Shown here: positions 42,914 through 56,319 of the stretch, piece after piece
How positions within the stretch are numbered: the stretch's first letter is position 1
How the letters are laid out: every line of letters starts with the position of its first letter
Assembly: GCA_026874595.1 (NCBI GenBank)
Contig: CM049307.1
Location: 91,267,830 to 91,331,829 of the forward strand
DNA: 64,000 nucleotides
Source of the DNA: Sipunculus nudus
Taxonomy: Eukaryota; Annelida; Sipuncula; Golfingiida; Sipunculidae
Direction of reading: 5' to 3'
Position numbers and translations under genes: made by a program
The notes under the pieces: generated by a model
What the model was told of the DNA's origin: nothing
Databases searched by the model: none
What the model saw: the letters and a program-made list of their open reading frames with translations, nothing else

Positions 42914-42973
42914 ATGGCTGATGCGACAAGTGAGATGCCCAAAGCGAAGAAAGCGAAATATAACAGCGGCAAG
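42914..42973 (+). CDS. Type-2 SAMHD1-like first exon, unit B
   Basis: The exon has 20 codons, MADATSEMPKAKKAKYNSGK, phase 0, donor AAG|GTAGAC, with the promoter block at 42783-42848. KAKKAK is NLS-like. It differs from type 1 in sequence but not in length, phase or position relative to the promoter block. No HD exon follows within 21 kb. Confidence 0.45.
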
Positions 42974-45900
42974 GTAGACACGTTTTTTATTGTACTCTCA
43001 ATATCTCTAACATATCAGCATATGCGTCAATTTTCATTTTTTCTTCGGTACCTATATACATTCATGCGTGCATATATCAATCACACACGTAAGATTATGT
43101 TATCGTATATCGGGAGCTGCACCATAAATGACAGGCGTCATTAATACAAGATCAGACTTTTTTTATAGATAATGTTCTTTAAATAAATGTCCGTTCGGTC
43201 TCAAAAACTCACGGCAAGCCGGCGGGTTGAAAAAATCGTACGGCGCCTGGCGTATTTGTGAGCTAGGCATTATTCTCCTTTTATATTCTGGTGCTTACCA
43301 GGCCCGGTGACCACCGAACCTGTAGGTCCTGAATGTGTCCTCACCAAAACCATTGAGGATTCCCCTAAAGACGCAATCATTTGTCAGGGAAGCACGACTG
43401 AAGAAAGAAAACAATTATGTTATGTGTACAACTTTTGAGCTTATCTCCTTGACATGGTTTCCTCCCGTAGTTTACTTAGAAGGTTATTTCACATGGAAAA
43501 GCTTGTCTTCGTCAGCATCACTTTCTGCGATCGGCCTTTGGCCTCCTTTAGGTAGCTAGATATCAATGAGAGAGTGCACACATCCCCGCGGATCTTGGTT
43601 AACTCAATGATTAAATGTGTCACGAATGTCTGTTCTGAATATTAAAAGCGCAACAGATGAATATTCATTTCCGTTGATTATAATAATTCTTAAAACCACA
43701 GAGATCAGAGGAGGGTTTAATCTGAAGGGCGTAAAACACATCGCAACGGGCAAATCAACCGGAGGGGTTTAATTAAGCGCAAGAATAAGCGATAGAACCT
43801 TGTACGGTAATCGGTCATGGTCAGGACAATAGGCAATGGCAATAAGGTCCCTTGGACTGGCTGACCATAATTTTTTGTTTAAAGTGCTCTCTCCTTCCAC
43901 GTTAAACCTTCTTTGATTACAATTCATATGGCTTGCATTTAATTAACACTTCTTTGGATTAGACCTCCTTCTATATATACTACTACATTCTGTCATTCAA
44001 TGTTTGTGACAGTTCTCATTAAATGGAATTCAGATGCACCTGTAAAATGGATCCTGTAACGACACTTGGTCCCGGATCAGCTGTAGTATTCAAGAGGTCC
44101 AATCCAAAAAGATAAAAAAGTGTAATATTTGGTTAAATAAATAGAAAAAGACAAAAAATGGGTAAACACCTGTACACATGATAAATTCCGCCCCCTTGGG
44201 AGCACTGAGATGCAATTAGAAATAAATATGCCATATGACGGGCAACTTATTCTGTCTGTAAGTACGTGTTAAAGCCTAAGGCACTGCAGGCATCGGCACT
44301 GTCTTCGGTGGTCGATTTGGGTGTTATTACGTAGGATCCAGCAGAGAAGCTGTCATTCTTTTTGACGTCTACAATACAATTTATGTCAGCCTGATCAAGC
44401 ACAATACTTTTTGCGATTAACTTATATCGATATCTGACACTTCAGTAGGAAACGGTACATTTTCCTTTGTGAAATATTTGCTGATTTAGTTCTCATTTTT
44501 TAAGCAATTGAAACATCAGTTGCGAACCACCTGTTGTCAAACATGAAGTTCAGGTATAAGCCGGAATAATTGACACCCGATAAGTTGTTGCGCGAAAGTT
44601 TAAAACAATCAGAGGTTCATTAATTGACAAAAAAGTGAAATAACTTCCCCTTTGAGATCTAATATAATGGGAAAATGCAATGCATATGTCAATGGTAGCA
44701 AAATATAATGTGCCATGTAAGCACCGACAGTTCATCCATTACGTGAAGTCAGGAAACAAATTAGTTTTAGATTAACTAGTGAGGTCGTTTGTTGAATCCC
44801 ATTTTATCAGGTCAAATATTAAATATAGTGTTAAAATATGTGGGAAAATATTAAGCAGGTTGAATAGAGTTTAGCAACACTAATGCACCATTACTTGAGA
44901 CAACATTAGGTATGACCGATCAGGCGTGAGAGTTTATGATTCGAATGTCATTCGGCAGAGTGCATACTCACTCCAAGGAAAACAATCACACAAAATCCGC
45001 CAATCATCCGGATCCGCTGCTATATTTAACGGAAGTTTTCCTGGTCCATATCACACCCTACCACAAAGTTTCGATGAAGTATATTAAGTTATTTTGGTAC
45101 CAGACAAACAAGCAAACAAACAAAAACCATTAAGGAAACATAAACTTTTAGATCAAGGTAAAAAAGCTTTCTAGGAAGCAAAACACCAAGTATAAAAACA
45201 TTTTTATGATGACCTATTTGAGAAAAGGGTAAATGAATTTTAAAAACGGATGGCTTGTAAAACGTATAGCTTAGTATTAAAAAGGCGATAATTTTTACAT
45301 TAACCATTAGCAGGCCCCAGAGGGTCGTATATCCCGTGAAGATTGATGATTTTCTCTTAATTCATAGATAAAACAATTGTTCAGTACATTGGTCCATAGT
45401 TACACTGTTTTGTTTCTATTTGTGTTAGATGTTTGCTTGAGAGCTACATAACAAGTATTCAGCAACTTTTTTTCACGCTACTATTAGGTAACGAGGAGTG
45501 TAAGGTCTAACTCCTTTCAGCCAGGCACAAGGAGACCGTGGGAGATTAAGTAAACTCAGTCATGGAACAAACCCGATCATTAAATAATCCATGCTGGCTA
45601 AGTCTATTCATTTTACATTGAAAACACAATTAATTTCACTGTTCACTGCTTTTCTGTGATTGTAAATATTAATTTAGTGTACTGAGTTACCCTAGCTTAC
45701 AAAAAGAAATGTAAATAGTTGACCATTTTTAAAGGGGTCCATTAACAAACCTTTTGAAAAAGAATTTATATGATATCTGGCTTCCTCTGTTTATATATTA
45801 ATGGTCTAAGGGTAAAATGGGTAAAGGTTGGAAATCGCCTTTGTAATGAATGCTTAAAGTTTCTTTTATCAACAACAAGTTTGTGAACACCGTAATGATG

Positions 45901-47094
45901 ACGAATGTCAAAACATGTAACCTTAGATGGTAGATTCCTTACATATTTATGCTGAGATAGAAATGTCACTTGTTGCAAAATACCATTGGTTTAGTTGAAT
46001 TGCTGCCAGGTGCCCTTGTTGGAATTGTTTTTATTATTTGAGCGAGCCCCGTAAATTATAAATAACAAAACAAACAGCCGGAGTGTGAACATATCTACGT
46101 TTTCTGGCCTATTTTTATAAAATATCCGAGTGTTGCTCCGTTGAAATAGATACACTGAAAATAGCTTTATTAATACTGCCTTAGAGCAAAATTTAGGTAA
46201 CACCTGCACAATTGTTTTTGATCATTAGACTCTCCTTTCATCTTCGTTAGAATTTACCTTTTTGTTAGTCTTGAAAAAAAGAGAAGTTGTTCGGTATCTT
46301 AAACAGTTCAAACACGGATATCGGCACGTGTTCGGGGGGAATACAAGGGAATATTAGTCCAGAAATTTTAAATATATATATATATCATAAAACCTTATAA
46401 GTACGACATTATATGACCTTGATAAAGGGGTCTTATTTTAAACGGGGTCATCTAAGCTAGGGTCGATCCAAACGGATATTACAACAGGTCCCTCGGCCAT
46501 ATAACGGTTATAATAAAGGCTCTGTGGCCGCAATGTAGCTGATTATTTCTTCTGGAAGATGAAGAGTGAAAGCAGGCGGTGACAGAGGTGGATGAGGAAG
46601 GTTGACACAGGTCGCAAATAATATGTATACATGTATATGTATATGTTTATGTGTTAAAATATATATACTGCTTCCGTAAAACAATGAAGTATGCAGATAT
46701 ACTGCAATATTTCGTCTGCAGTTTTAATGCAGTGATTTTCAAATGGAAAGGATAAGATTTGATGAGCATTACATAATCGTATAGGCTAATAACGTATAAA
46801 TGATTCAAATAATGACTATAAAAAACTTATATATAACAATTGTGAGACTAAATTGATTATAAACTTATTTTATAATATTTGGAGTTTGATATATTTGTTT
46901 GACGACATCTGAAAAAATGCAAAGATCATATTATCTAATACAAAATTTATAAAGGTTTTCAACCGGAGGAGGGGGGGGGGGAGGTTAGAGCCCCATCACC
47001 CACCCCCTGGATCCGCCATACCTATCCTTATATATGTATGTATGAAGTGCCATGCACCTCGCTGGTTCCTATAAAAGTGTGCAAATACACATAG
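42974..47094 (+). other. Unit B left part, non-coding
   Basis: Equivalent to A 25346-31534 minus the A-specific segments. It holds short minus-strand open frames (44550-44735, 45766-46209) that I do not support as genes. No further elements are recognised. Confidence 0.4.
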
Positions 47095-47219
47095 GGGACG
47101 GGAATCTGGCGTAGCCAACTGGTAAGGCCCCTGATAGGAAATTGGAAGATCGTTGGTTTGATTCCCATCGTCAGTGAACCGAATTTTCTGTGTGTACCAT
47201 GTCCATATATATATATGGA
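47095..47219 (+). mobile_element. tRNA-like SINE head, unit B
   Basis: A box at 47112-47122 and B box at 47155-47165, as in unit A but with a contracted AT tail. Confidence 0.45.
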
Positions 47220-48150
47220 TAGATAGATAGATATATAGATAGTATAACATTATTGCATAATATGGAATTTACATTCGGGGGCGTTAGCCAGGATTTATGG
47301 AAGGAGGGTATCATAGCGTAGCTGTCGTCTAAGAGTTATTTGGGAAACCCACTGAATGACAATAGGACGTATCGATATATGGAAGTGACTTATCTTATTC
47401 AGACCGCTTAAATCGGGTTGGTTTTGTGTTAATTTCTTGGAAAGCCTACTGCTGATGTCAGTGGAAATGATCTTAGTTCAGCGAGGCGGTGATATGTGGC
47501 GCTGACTGTCCTACAACAACTGAACCTTACTAGTGGTTATAATGAGGCGGTCAGAGAGCTGTGAATCAGTTTTATGATTTGCTACGAGGGGGGAATACAT
47601 ATTCTAAGCGTTAGTCAGCGTAAGAGCACGTCTAAGTTTTACATTTTTTTAAAGATATTGAGTGCCTGGAAAAGCAAGCTTAGGTATAACATTCGCAGTC
47701 GTATGGGGCATGGACCCTGTCTACGCTTCTGACGGTTATCTCCCTACTTAAACATATAATGATATTGTAATAATGTATATGTTTTTTAAATATAAAAGAT
47801 AAATGACCAAACGCCGGTAAACATTAAACATCTGTCAACTAGGTATAAAAGGTAAGCAATAAATAAATGAATATTGCATTTATGAAGATTTATTTATTCT
47901 GTTTATAAGTCTTGAATCTGTTACATGGCACAGCTGGTGCTTCCATCGATGGCATCTATTACTGGATAGATACTATCAATGAAAGCATTCATTCTACCGG
48001 GGATCTTCACACCCTCTGATTTTTACAGTTTTTGGACTTATCTAATACTAGACAAGGGGAACAAAAACCAGTAAGGTAGCGAGCTCCCGCGACCTGTAAT
48101 TTAAGGTAGTATCGTGTGGTGGTCAATACGGAACCAATTACACTGAAAAC

Positions 48151-48275
48151 ATAGGGTTGTCAAATGGGTGGACCTTAAACAACAACCCAGGTTGTCAAAT
48201 TATCAATTTGACAACCCTCTAGGGTTGTCAATAGGGTTGTCAAATGTTTGCTGTGACAGACTATGGGTTGTCAAG
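48151..48275 (+). repeat. Cluster of GGGTTGTCAA motifs, unit B
   Basis: The equivalent cluster has one direct motif fewer: the AATCGACAACTTTAGGGTTG part of A is absent. The inverted TTTGACAACCC copy is kept. Confidence 0.6.
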
Positions 48276-48286
48276 TTCATCCGTAT

Positions 48287-48292
<6 letters not shown>

Positions 48293-48366
<74 letters not shown>
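48293..48366. repeat. (TC)n then (AT)n microsatellites, unit B
   Basis: TC run with one TTTC interruption, then an AT run, directly before the Penelope-like element. Confidence 0.95.
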
Positions 48367-48367
<1 letters not shown>

Positions 48368-48433
48368 TAGAAGTATATAGGTGCAGAACGAATCTAACAG
48401 TGCTCCATTAGCCTGATGCTAAGAGCTGATACA

Positions 48434-49303
48434 CAGTTACACGTTAACACGTGTTTTCATGCTGCCGCAATCATCAGATGTGAAATGTTAAGGAACGGTT
48501 GATGACATTATGTAATTACGTGCCGAAGCACTCAGCCATGGTCAGGTGGGAGTGTGGGGGGATTATGTAGAACAAAACAAAATGTAAAAACAAAAGTAGC
48601 CAGAATATTCCTTAATCTAGTCAAAAAGCACTTCCCCAACAACCATACACTCCACAAAATTTTCAACAGGAACTCGGTCAAAGTCAGCTACAGCACCATG
48701 CCAAACATGCAATCTATAATTAAGAGGCATAACAACCAACTTTCGGGCCGACAGAATAAAACGCAACCAAGCGGATGCAATTGTCGCAAAAAAAAACAGA
48801 GTGTCCCCTTCAAGGAGCATGCCTACAAGCTGGTATTATCTATGCCGCTGACGTCACAACCCCAACCTCGGAGAAAACCTACATCGGACTTGCCGGCACC
48901 GACTTTAAATCCCGCTACAGAAACCACAAGAAATCATTCAGCCACCCCAAGTACGCAAAAGGCTCGGAACTTTCAAAGTTCATTTGGCTCCAACAAAACA
49001 CAAACACCCCATATTCAATAAACTGGCGGTTCCTCAAGCGCGCACCCCCTAGAAAGCTCCCCAGTGGAAGCTGTAATCTTTGCCTAGAAGAAAAGGTCCA
49101 AATCATAACGTTCCCCAAGACACAAAGACTCAACAAAAGATCAGAGCTCATTTCCAAATGCAGACATAATCATAATCCCCCACACTCCCACCTGACCATG
49201 GCTGAGTGCTTCGGCACGTAATTACATAATGTCACCAACCGTTCCTTAACATTTCACATCTGATGATTGCGGCAGCATGAAAACACGTGTTAATGTGTAA
49301 CTG
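48434..49303. mobile_element. Penelope-like element, unit B (short inverted arm)
   Basis: This has the same insertion with a 5' arm of only about 134 bases (48434-48567) complementary to 49171-49303. The RT-tail and GIY-YIG parts are open in two overlapping frames (48554-49021 and 48775-49221), separated by one extra A in the run at 48788-48796. The premature stop seen in A is absent (TCG at that codon). The element is non-functional because the RT is almost entirely missing. Confidence 0.8.
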
Positions 49304-49319
49304 AACATTTTCGTTGTAA

Positions 49320-49371
<52 letters not shown>

Positions 49372-49653
49372 CATGTATATAATAATAATAATAAAAAATA
49401 ATAACAGACATTTTCTAGTAGAACGTATATTTATTAAAACCAAGTGGTCGTGTAACTTGTGATACGTGTATTTGTCTGCAACTGTTTTACGACTGATTAT
49501 TCCTTACAATGTGGACAGGGTTCTGTCTGAATGTGTTTCAGTGTTCACATAAAGAATAAACGTGTAGCTTTATTGTATCGTCATCCACCTCGGCTTCCTC
49601 TCTGGTAAATAGCTAACACTCCAAGGTTGGGTTCACTGCTACCCTCGTGACGA

Positions 49654-50222
49654 TCATACAGCTAGCTCTCTCTTCATTTTCTGCACCTGTACTTGAACAA
49701 TAGACTTGCCCTGGTCCCTCCTCCTACTCGGGGTTACAAATTTGTAACGAAGACGTTTTCTCCAGAGTGTCTGAAAATACAAAATAAAATGTAAAATTCC
49801 ATGAAAAACATATTTTATAGGACACAGTTGTATGCAGGATTTTGTGTACATTGAATCACAGCTTATATGACTGAATATTTTATTTTAGATGCTACATTGG
49901 AGATGAACTTTATATAATATTCATATTGGGGAGTTAGTTCCTGAGATTAAGGAGTCTCCTCCCATTCATCTCCTAAAATGTGTCCCTTCAGTATTACTAA
50001 ATTAACACTTGAGCAAGAAAACGTGCCGTGTGAAATATTATCAGAAAATATCCATTATACAAGTATTCATAAATGGGATTCATAGCACTTATCAAAAGTT
50101 CATTTGCAACCAATCCATCCACATGGCTCAACAGGGCTTGAGGTACGTCTTTGTACTAGTTATAAGGTGTAGGGTAGCTGCAGGAGTAAAAAAATGTATT
50201 GACAACTTGTATTATCATGTTA

Positions 50223-50278
<56 letters not shown>

Positions 50279-50530
50279 ATATATATATAAAACACACCAT
50301 GTTCAGAAAAATTAATTAATTTACCTGGCAGGTTGGGCGATTCCCCGATGTCAGCTAGCTGTATTCTCCTTCTCCAGGCTCATTTGTCCAGGAATAGACT
50401 CTACAAAATATTTGATGACCATGACCGACTTGACTGGCTATCACTCGACAGTACTTTGTACACGATGCACTGCAATCGCGTGGGCAGGGACGACGACGAT
50501 GATTGTTGTGAATACTACATAACGATCCAT
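49654..50530 (-). pseudogene. Two-exon secreted-peptide-like gene remnant, unit B
   Basis: Copy of the unit A remnant with the same lesions. The last exon 49654-49770 differs by one residue (RLRYKF in place of RLRSKF). The element is absent from unit C, within its 5 kb deletion. Confidence 0.35.
50224..50289. repeat. (AC)n/(AT)n microsatellite, unit B
   Basis: Expanded AT part relative to unit A (35262-35299). Confidence 0.95.
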
Positions 50531-51102
50531 ACTTATACTATCACATGTATAGTTAATGTAAACCGACTCTGCTAGTGTCAGTACCCTCTGTGCAAAAATG
50601 TTGTTAACACACATGTTGTAAATGTCGTGTACACCCGAGACTTATATACATGCACATGGCACGTTTACATTCTATACAGCACTGATGCACATGCACGCAG
50701 TCGTGACCTGGTTTGACCCTTGCGGTCCGCGAGGTATCCGACAGGCTGGCTCACGCGTGGTCAGCGTGAGCCCTTGTCCAAACTGGCTGTCTCGATGCCA
50801 GTGAGCTGCTCAAGGACTGATACTTACCGGAGGGTCAGCATGCACTCCCCTGGGACAGTTTAAGGTCTTAACGTTTGAATAAGAAGACACTTCAACTAGA
50901 AAAATCACTGAAGTGCCCAAATTAGTTCGGAAAAAGTGCCAACTTTAGCAAAAATAGAGATGCCCACACTAGCTTATCATTATAAAGAGAAGAATAAAAT
51001 GTCCAAAATGATTGTCCAAAAAAATGCCCACTTTATAGTGGTGCCCAATAATTTGAGGTGTCAACCCTATTTCGATAATATCGTGGAACCCTAAAATATA
51101 TA

Positions 51103-51147
<45 letters not shown>

Positions 51148-51332
51148 AAACAAAAGAAACAGAAGGACAGAGGTAACATAATATTAGGTCTATCGTATGT
51201 TTACATGTTTTCCTGTTGCTGATTTTAGGTATTTTATTAATTTATCTTAACATAAACTAACAAAAAGTATTATCATGAAAACTCTCAGTGCAACCCTGTG
51301 TACGCGCTGACATGCCTGATATCGACGTTCCC

Positions 51333-51397
51333 TATAATAAACCAATATGCATTTCATGGATTGGTAGGGTCAAAGTCCTTTAGTTCATGGCTGAAGT
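51333..51397 (+). promoter_or_regulatory. Exon-less SAMHD1-like promoter block (type 3), unit B
   Basis: Same as the unit A copy at 36351, including the missing exon. Confidence 0.4.
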
Positions 51398-53421
51398 ATC
51401 AATGAGTTTTTGCCTGCGGCAAGTCATTAATGTCTTATATAAGCGAGGAACATGGCATAGTATATTAGCCAAACCACGGGAGTTCCATAAAGACGGACTC
51501 ATCTGTGAAGCAAGACTGCCGGCACAGCTTCTCATTAAGTCTGCAGATCGCTCTCCCTGATTGGGGACGGGCTGCTAAAGCCTTCCGGCCCCTCGACTGA
51601 GATTGAAAATTATGATCTCCCGCCTTCATGTCATGTCCTCTGCCCCTAAGCCGCAGATGTTGGTTCTTTGAATATTACGGATGAGGGATTTATTTATTGT
51701 ATGTTCAGAATATGTGTTCATGCAGGGGCAGATTTAGGATTTTGCAAGTGTGCGTGTGTGGGGGGGGGGGGGAGGGTATGGGACACTTTGCAGAATCATA
51801 CATACATATGGGGGCAGGCACTTGCCATAGTCATTTATCTTGTTATGGCCAGTATCACAATCAGTCTCTCGTATCCATGAAGTCGTAGTTTCAATCTAAC
51901 TTTGAATAATTTGCACATTGGAGACTTTTTGTCAATGGGGACTGATGTGCAACTTATAACAGTTTCCCGAGACTTAGTTAACAACTAGAAACTCATGAAC
52001 AAATTCTAGAAAAAAAACGTAAATGCAGACTTTGTAGTTAGACTTTTCATATCATGTGTCATTTTGTTTTCTTTTTAAAATTTACAGTTTGGCGCGAGAA
52101 AATTATATAAATTCAAGAGAAATGAGTGGCACGGTTCACGGGTCTGCTCTGCTTCCTCTAATAGCAGTAAATCTAGTTCGGTCTCTTCCGTTTTTTTTCC
52201 AAAGAAATATAAAGCATCTTTTGAATAAAAAAATATTCTTTTATTTAGTTAAACTCTGAACAGACGTAGAAGCTAACGTCTCTGCTAACAGACGTAGAAG
52301 CTAACGTCAATAATTACATGATAAACCTTGCTTCGGGGAATTGTAATTGACTCAGCAAATAAAGACTTCCCTAGAATAAAAAGTAAGAACTATGAATGAA
52401 TGGGGACATCATAGCAATAGAATAAATTATCAGGACAATGTTTTTCTTCTATCAAACGATTAATAAATAATAAAAGACTTGGGTATATAACTAAACTCCT
52501 TAAAGGTATAATTTATGGATGGGCTTGAGAAGTGAGCACAAGTGCCAAACAACGTTAACATTTCATTCATTGTTTATCCTAAAACAAATGACAAGTTAAT
52601 AAATAAAGACACCATTGAAAAAGGCGAATGGATATCTAACACGTAGACATAAATAACAAAATGACGTTGTAATAAGGCAAACTGTCATTCACTGAACCGA
52701 AGAAAAAACTTGAGACAGGGGTATTCGAAGAACCTCGATGTAAATCGAAGCCAAGTATTGTATATTGTCAACAATATTGTTGAAAATCGTCGAAAAAACT
52801 GAGCCGTAAGAGAGTTGATATCAAGGTATATTCTATGAAAACTTAGGAACTTTAAAAAATTATAATTAAGTGTTTAATCATTTATTTTCGGCAGGAAATA
52901 TATAAAATACCTGAAAATGTACACAATATCAAGCACAAACACATGCACACAAATATCAGGCAATGAAAGTTTAGCAATATAAATAACTCGCTGTTCTGAA
53001 GGTCCTAAAATATTTAAAATGTATATTTACAGTTCAGTATTCAATACTACCTCATCTAACTACGTGTTTAAGAAAAGGCTTCAACAGTTTTTAATGTCTC
53101 GAAATAAAAATTAAAAATGAAAGTAGATATCAGACACAGATTTCTGTTTGAAGCCCAATGTTTCCTTTTTAATGATTAATCTATTGTATATAATTATTGA
53201 TAGCATATACCTGTAAATGGACGAGCTCCGTTTGGTCGATTGCACAAATTATACATCTGCTTGTAAAATGTTTTAGTCAATGTACCATGTCTAGGTCAAT
53301 ATACGTCTTTTCAAATCATCTGAAAAATCGTTTCTATGACAATAATTTTGTACCAGGTTATGGCAATGTACATATCTAATTATATACTCTTTCGTAAAAA
53401 ATATATTAACTTATATATGCT

Positions 53422-53429
<8 letters not shown>

Positions 53430-53494
<65 letters not shown>

Positions 53495-53495
53495 C
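53430..53495. repeat. (AT)n-rich microsatellite, unit B
   Basis: AT runs interrupted by TTTATA; A copy 38440-38502, C copy 63265-63322 (uninterrupted). Confidence 0.9.
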
Positions 53496-53772
53496 CATTC
53501 CGGTTGGAATTGCAAACATCTAGTTCATGGCGTAGAGGATACGTCTCAGACAGTTATGATGGCTGAAATTTTTAACTCTATACCAAATGAAGAATGATTG
53601 AATTGGGGATTTAATACATAGTCGAACCTCTAAGGTATATAGCATTACAGATATAGCATGATAATAAAAGACGTATATAATATTGTCAATATTTATAAAT
53701 GAAAAACTTCGGCAGGTCACTGAGTTAAAATAGGGATATTACATGTCACAGCACATTGACCTGTTTAGTGCC

Positions 53773-53775
<3 letters not shown>

Positions 53776-53830
<55 letters not shown>
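53776..53830. repeat. (GA)n microsatellite, unit B
   Basis: A clean GA run. Confidence 0.95.
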
Positions 53831-53833
<3 letters not shown>

Positions 53834-54264
53834 AACGGGATGTGCTGATCAACGTAAGCGAGTGTAATTATATCACCGAGTTCTTAATCTGATATCCATT
53901 ATGGTATGTGACAATGGCATCATCTGACATGAAATGTAAGTATATGTAAACACTTATCGAGGAAACTGATACATACATTATTTATCCCCATACCAATGGA
54001 CCAGTGTTTGAGATCATTGATAAATCTGTAAAGTATTAGATATCGGTCAAGATCAAATATTACTTATTGATACTAAAATCAGGGAAATATATCCCAAAAT
54101 ATCTATATATTATGACCAACAAAAATCTGTAAAACTTGAATGGTTCTTATGTCTAACATTTTATAATGTTGACATGAAACTTTTGTTGATTAATCGTACT
54201 TACTTTACTGATGAATTTAATCTTTAAACAAAAACAGCATCACACTATGATATTTTGTTTAACA

Positions 54265-54308
<44 letters not shown>

Positions 54309-54620
54309 AAGGAACATTTAGTCCAGGCGTTAGTTTTATAATGTTTCCCCCTTTACTATGCTAACGTAATTGATTACATTTTCCAAACATAGACCGCTAA
54401 AAAGCACTTCCATAATAAATAGTTTTATCAATATCTAGAAAAGTGTTCAGCTGCCACCGCAATCGAAGGTATGCATCATTTTAGTTATACCAACTTGAAT
54501 TGATTGAGTCGTGTTTTATGCGATCGTTGAACTCTGTAAAGATAACTTCAGACAAAGGGTTTCAATTAATGTTGTGTTAGTTGAGCATATTATGGCATGT
54601 GTAAAATCGACGTTTCTTAC

Positions 54621-54688
54621 CATAAAACAATATGTAATTTGTTGATAAGCAGGATGAAAGTCCCTTATTTTATGGCTTTAGTATATCC
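54621..54688 (+). promoter_or_regulatory. SAMHD1-like promoter block, type 1, unit B
   Basis: Same sequence as the unit A type-1 block. Confidence 0.45.
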
Positions 54689-54715
54689 ATGGTTTTGACT
54701 GAATTCCTGTCAACC

Positions 54716-54775
54716 ATGCCCGAGACGACAGGTAACAAGGATAAAGCGAATAAAGCTAAACGTGATAACGGAAAG
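54716..54775 (+). CDS. Type-1 SAMHD1-like first exon, unit B
   Basis: Identical coding sequence to the unit A copy at 39718, 14,998 bases downstream. The donor reads AAG|GTGGAC instead of GTAGAC, still a usable GT donor. The promoter block is at 54621-54688. Confidence 0.45.
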
Positions 54776-56193
54776 GTGGACACATTTTTTACTTTCAATA
54801 TCTTTAACTTGGCATAGCATATGTGTCATCTCGCACTGTCACTTCGGTAGCTTTATACATCCAATGTGATAATACATACCACAAAATAACAATATTTTAT
54901 TCGATATGCGGAACTACACTTTAACTTACAAACATCTGATATGAGACCAAACTCATGTATCGTATAATAAATTATTCTTTTTACGAAAATATGTTGCGAA
55001 AATATTTTTCTTTCCTGACTATGATTTTTATTGCTGAACTTGGTTACGTGTTATTTTTGTGTCATCCCAGGGGAACCAAACATTGAATAACAATAGTTGA
55101 ACGACTGATTTATTGTGGACAGACTGATCGTGCTTTTCCGATTTGTTATCTTCTACAGTTGATAAACCGACTAATATGTAAACTATGCCATGTCACAAAA
55201 CTGCACTTGCAGGAAAAATGTTTAAATTTGCTATATTTTAGAGTTTAGTTTAATGTTTTATGTTTAAAATCAACAAAGATAAAAAAAATTTTAAACATTA
55301 GAATTACTGGGTAATAGACAGAGGTTGCCATGTAAACCCATAATTTTGAAACATTTGGACCATTTGCCAGCTGGGCATACAGCAGTTTTGGATTTTTTGA
55401 ACAAAAAATATGCAGGACTGATGAAACACTCCATGATCAATATGCATGCAAAGAATCCTGGCGATCATTGCATTATTAATTCATATACTGTGGCTTTTGT
55501 ATCAACTGTTTAAAGTTGGGGGGGGGGGGGGGTATGGCGAGCATAGACCTTGTTTAAGATTTCAAGAAAGTTATTTCATGGACTTCCCTGGATGTCAAGT
55601 TAGAGGGTTCAAGGTCAAACAGCGACACTTAATTTGAACGTTTCAAAAAGCGGGAACACATTCGAAAAAAGTATAGGTGGCTGTGACGTTGATTGTCTGT
55701 ATTAACCACATGGACGTGTACCCACACACTCACTCAAGGCTCACAAAACAACAGAGACCAGCAAATATACGTGTCTTTACCCTATTTAATACATAAAGGT
55801 GTCTACTCTAAAGCAAAAACTCGAGATCTGTTGGAAATTTAGGGACGCCTGACGTCATTACCCAGACCCAGGTCTTATGTGCGCCACAGTCCTCACCAGG
55901 CGTATCTCGATACCTCTCGTCACGTCTCTGACGAACCTCACTACTCCGCCGGCCACACTCGAGCGCCCTCTCTCGGCCTCGCTGAAGACCCTTGCGTCAA
56001 CCATGCGGTGCTGGTTGATATTCTGCCTCTCACCAGACTTCCAGATGCTGGTCTTCGACTCTATGCCTCACCAGACTTCCTTCCTCCCTGGATGTCCGCT
56101 TGTACGCCAGCTGGACGGTATACCCACTGTGAGATAAAAAGCAAAAGTCTAATAATTACATTTACAAGAAAGAGACAAGTGAGAACTACTTAC

Positions 56194-56319
56194 GGGTCTT
56201 CAACCCCAACCTTTCGATGGCACTCTAAGATCTGCGGCTTCTTTCCTGATGTCGATCTCTCCTCGATGGCGGCTTCAGTTCAATTGCGATGGGGACAAAA
56301 GAATTGAGCCCTTTTATAC
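56194..56319 (-). promoter_or_regulatory. Minus-strand TATA promoter and first exon, unit B
   Basis: Identical arrangement to the unit A copy 14,997 bases upstream. Confidence 0.35.
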
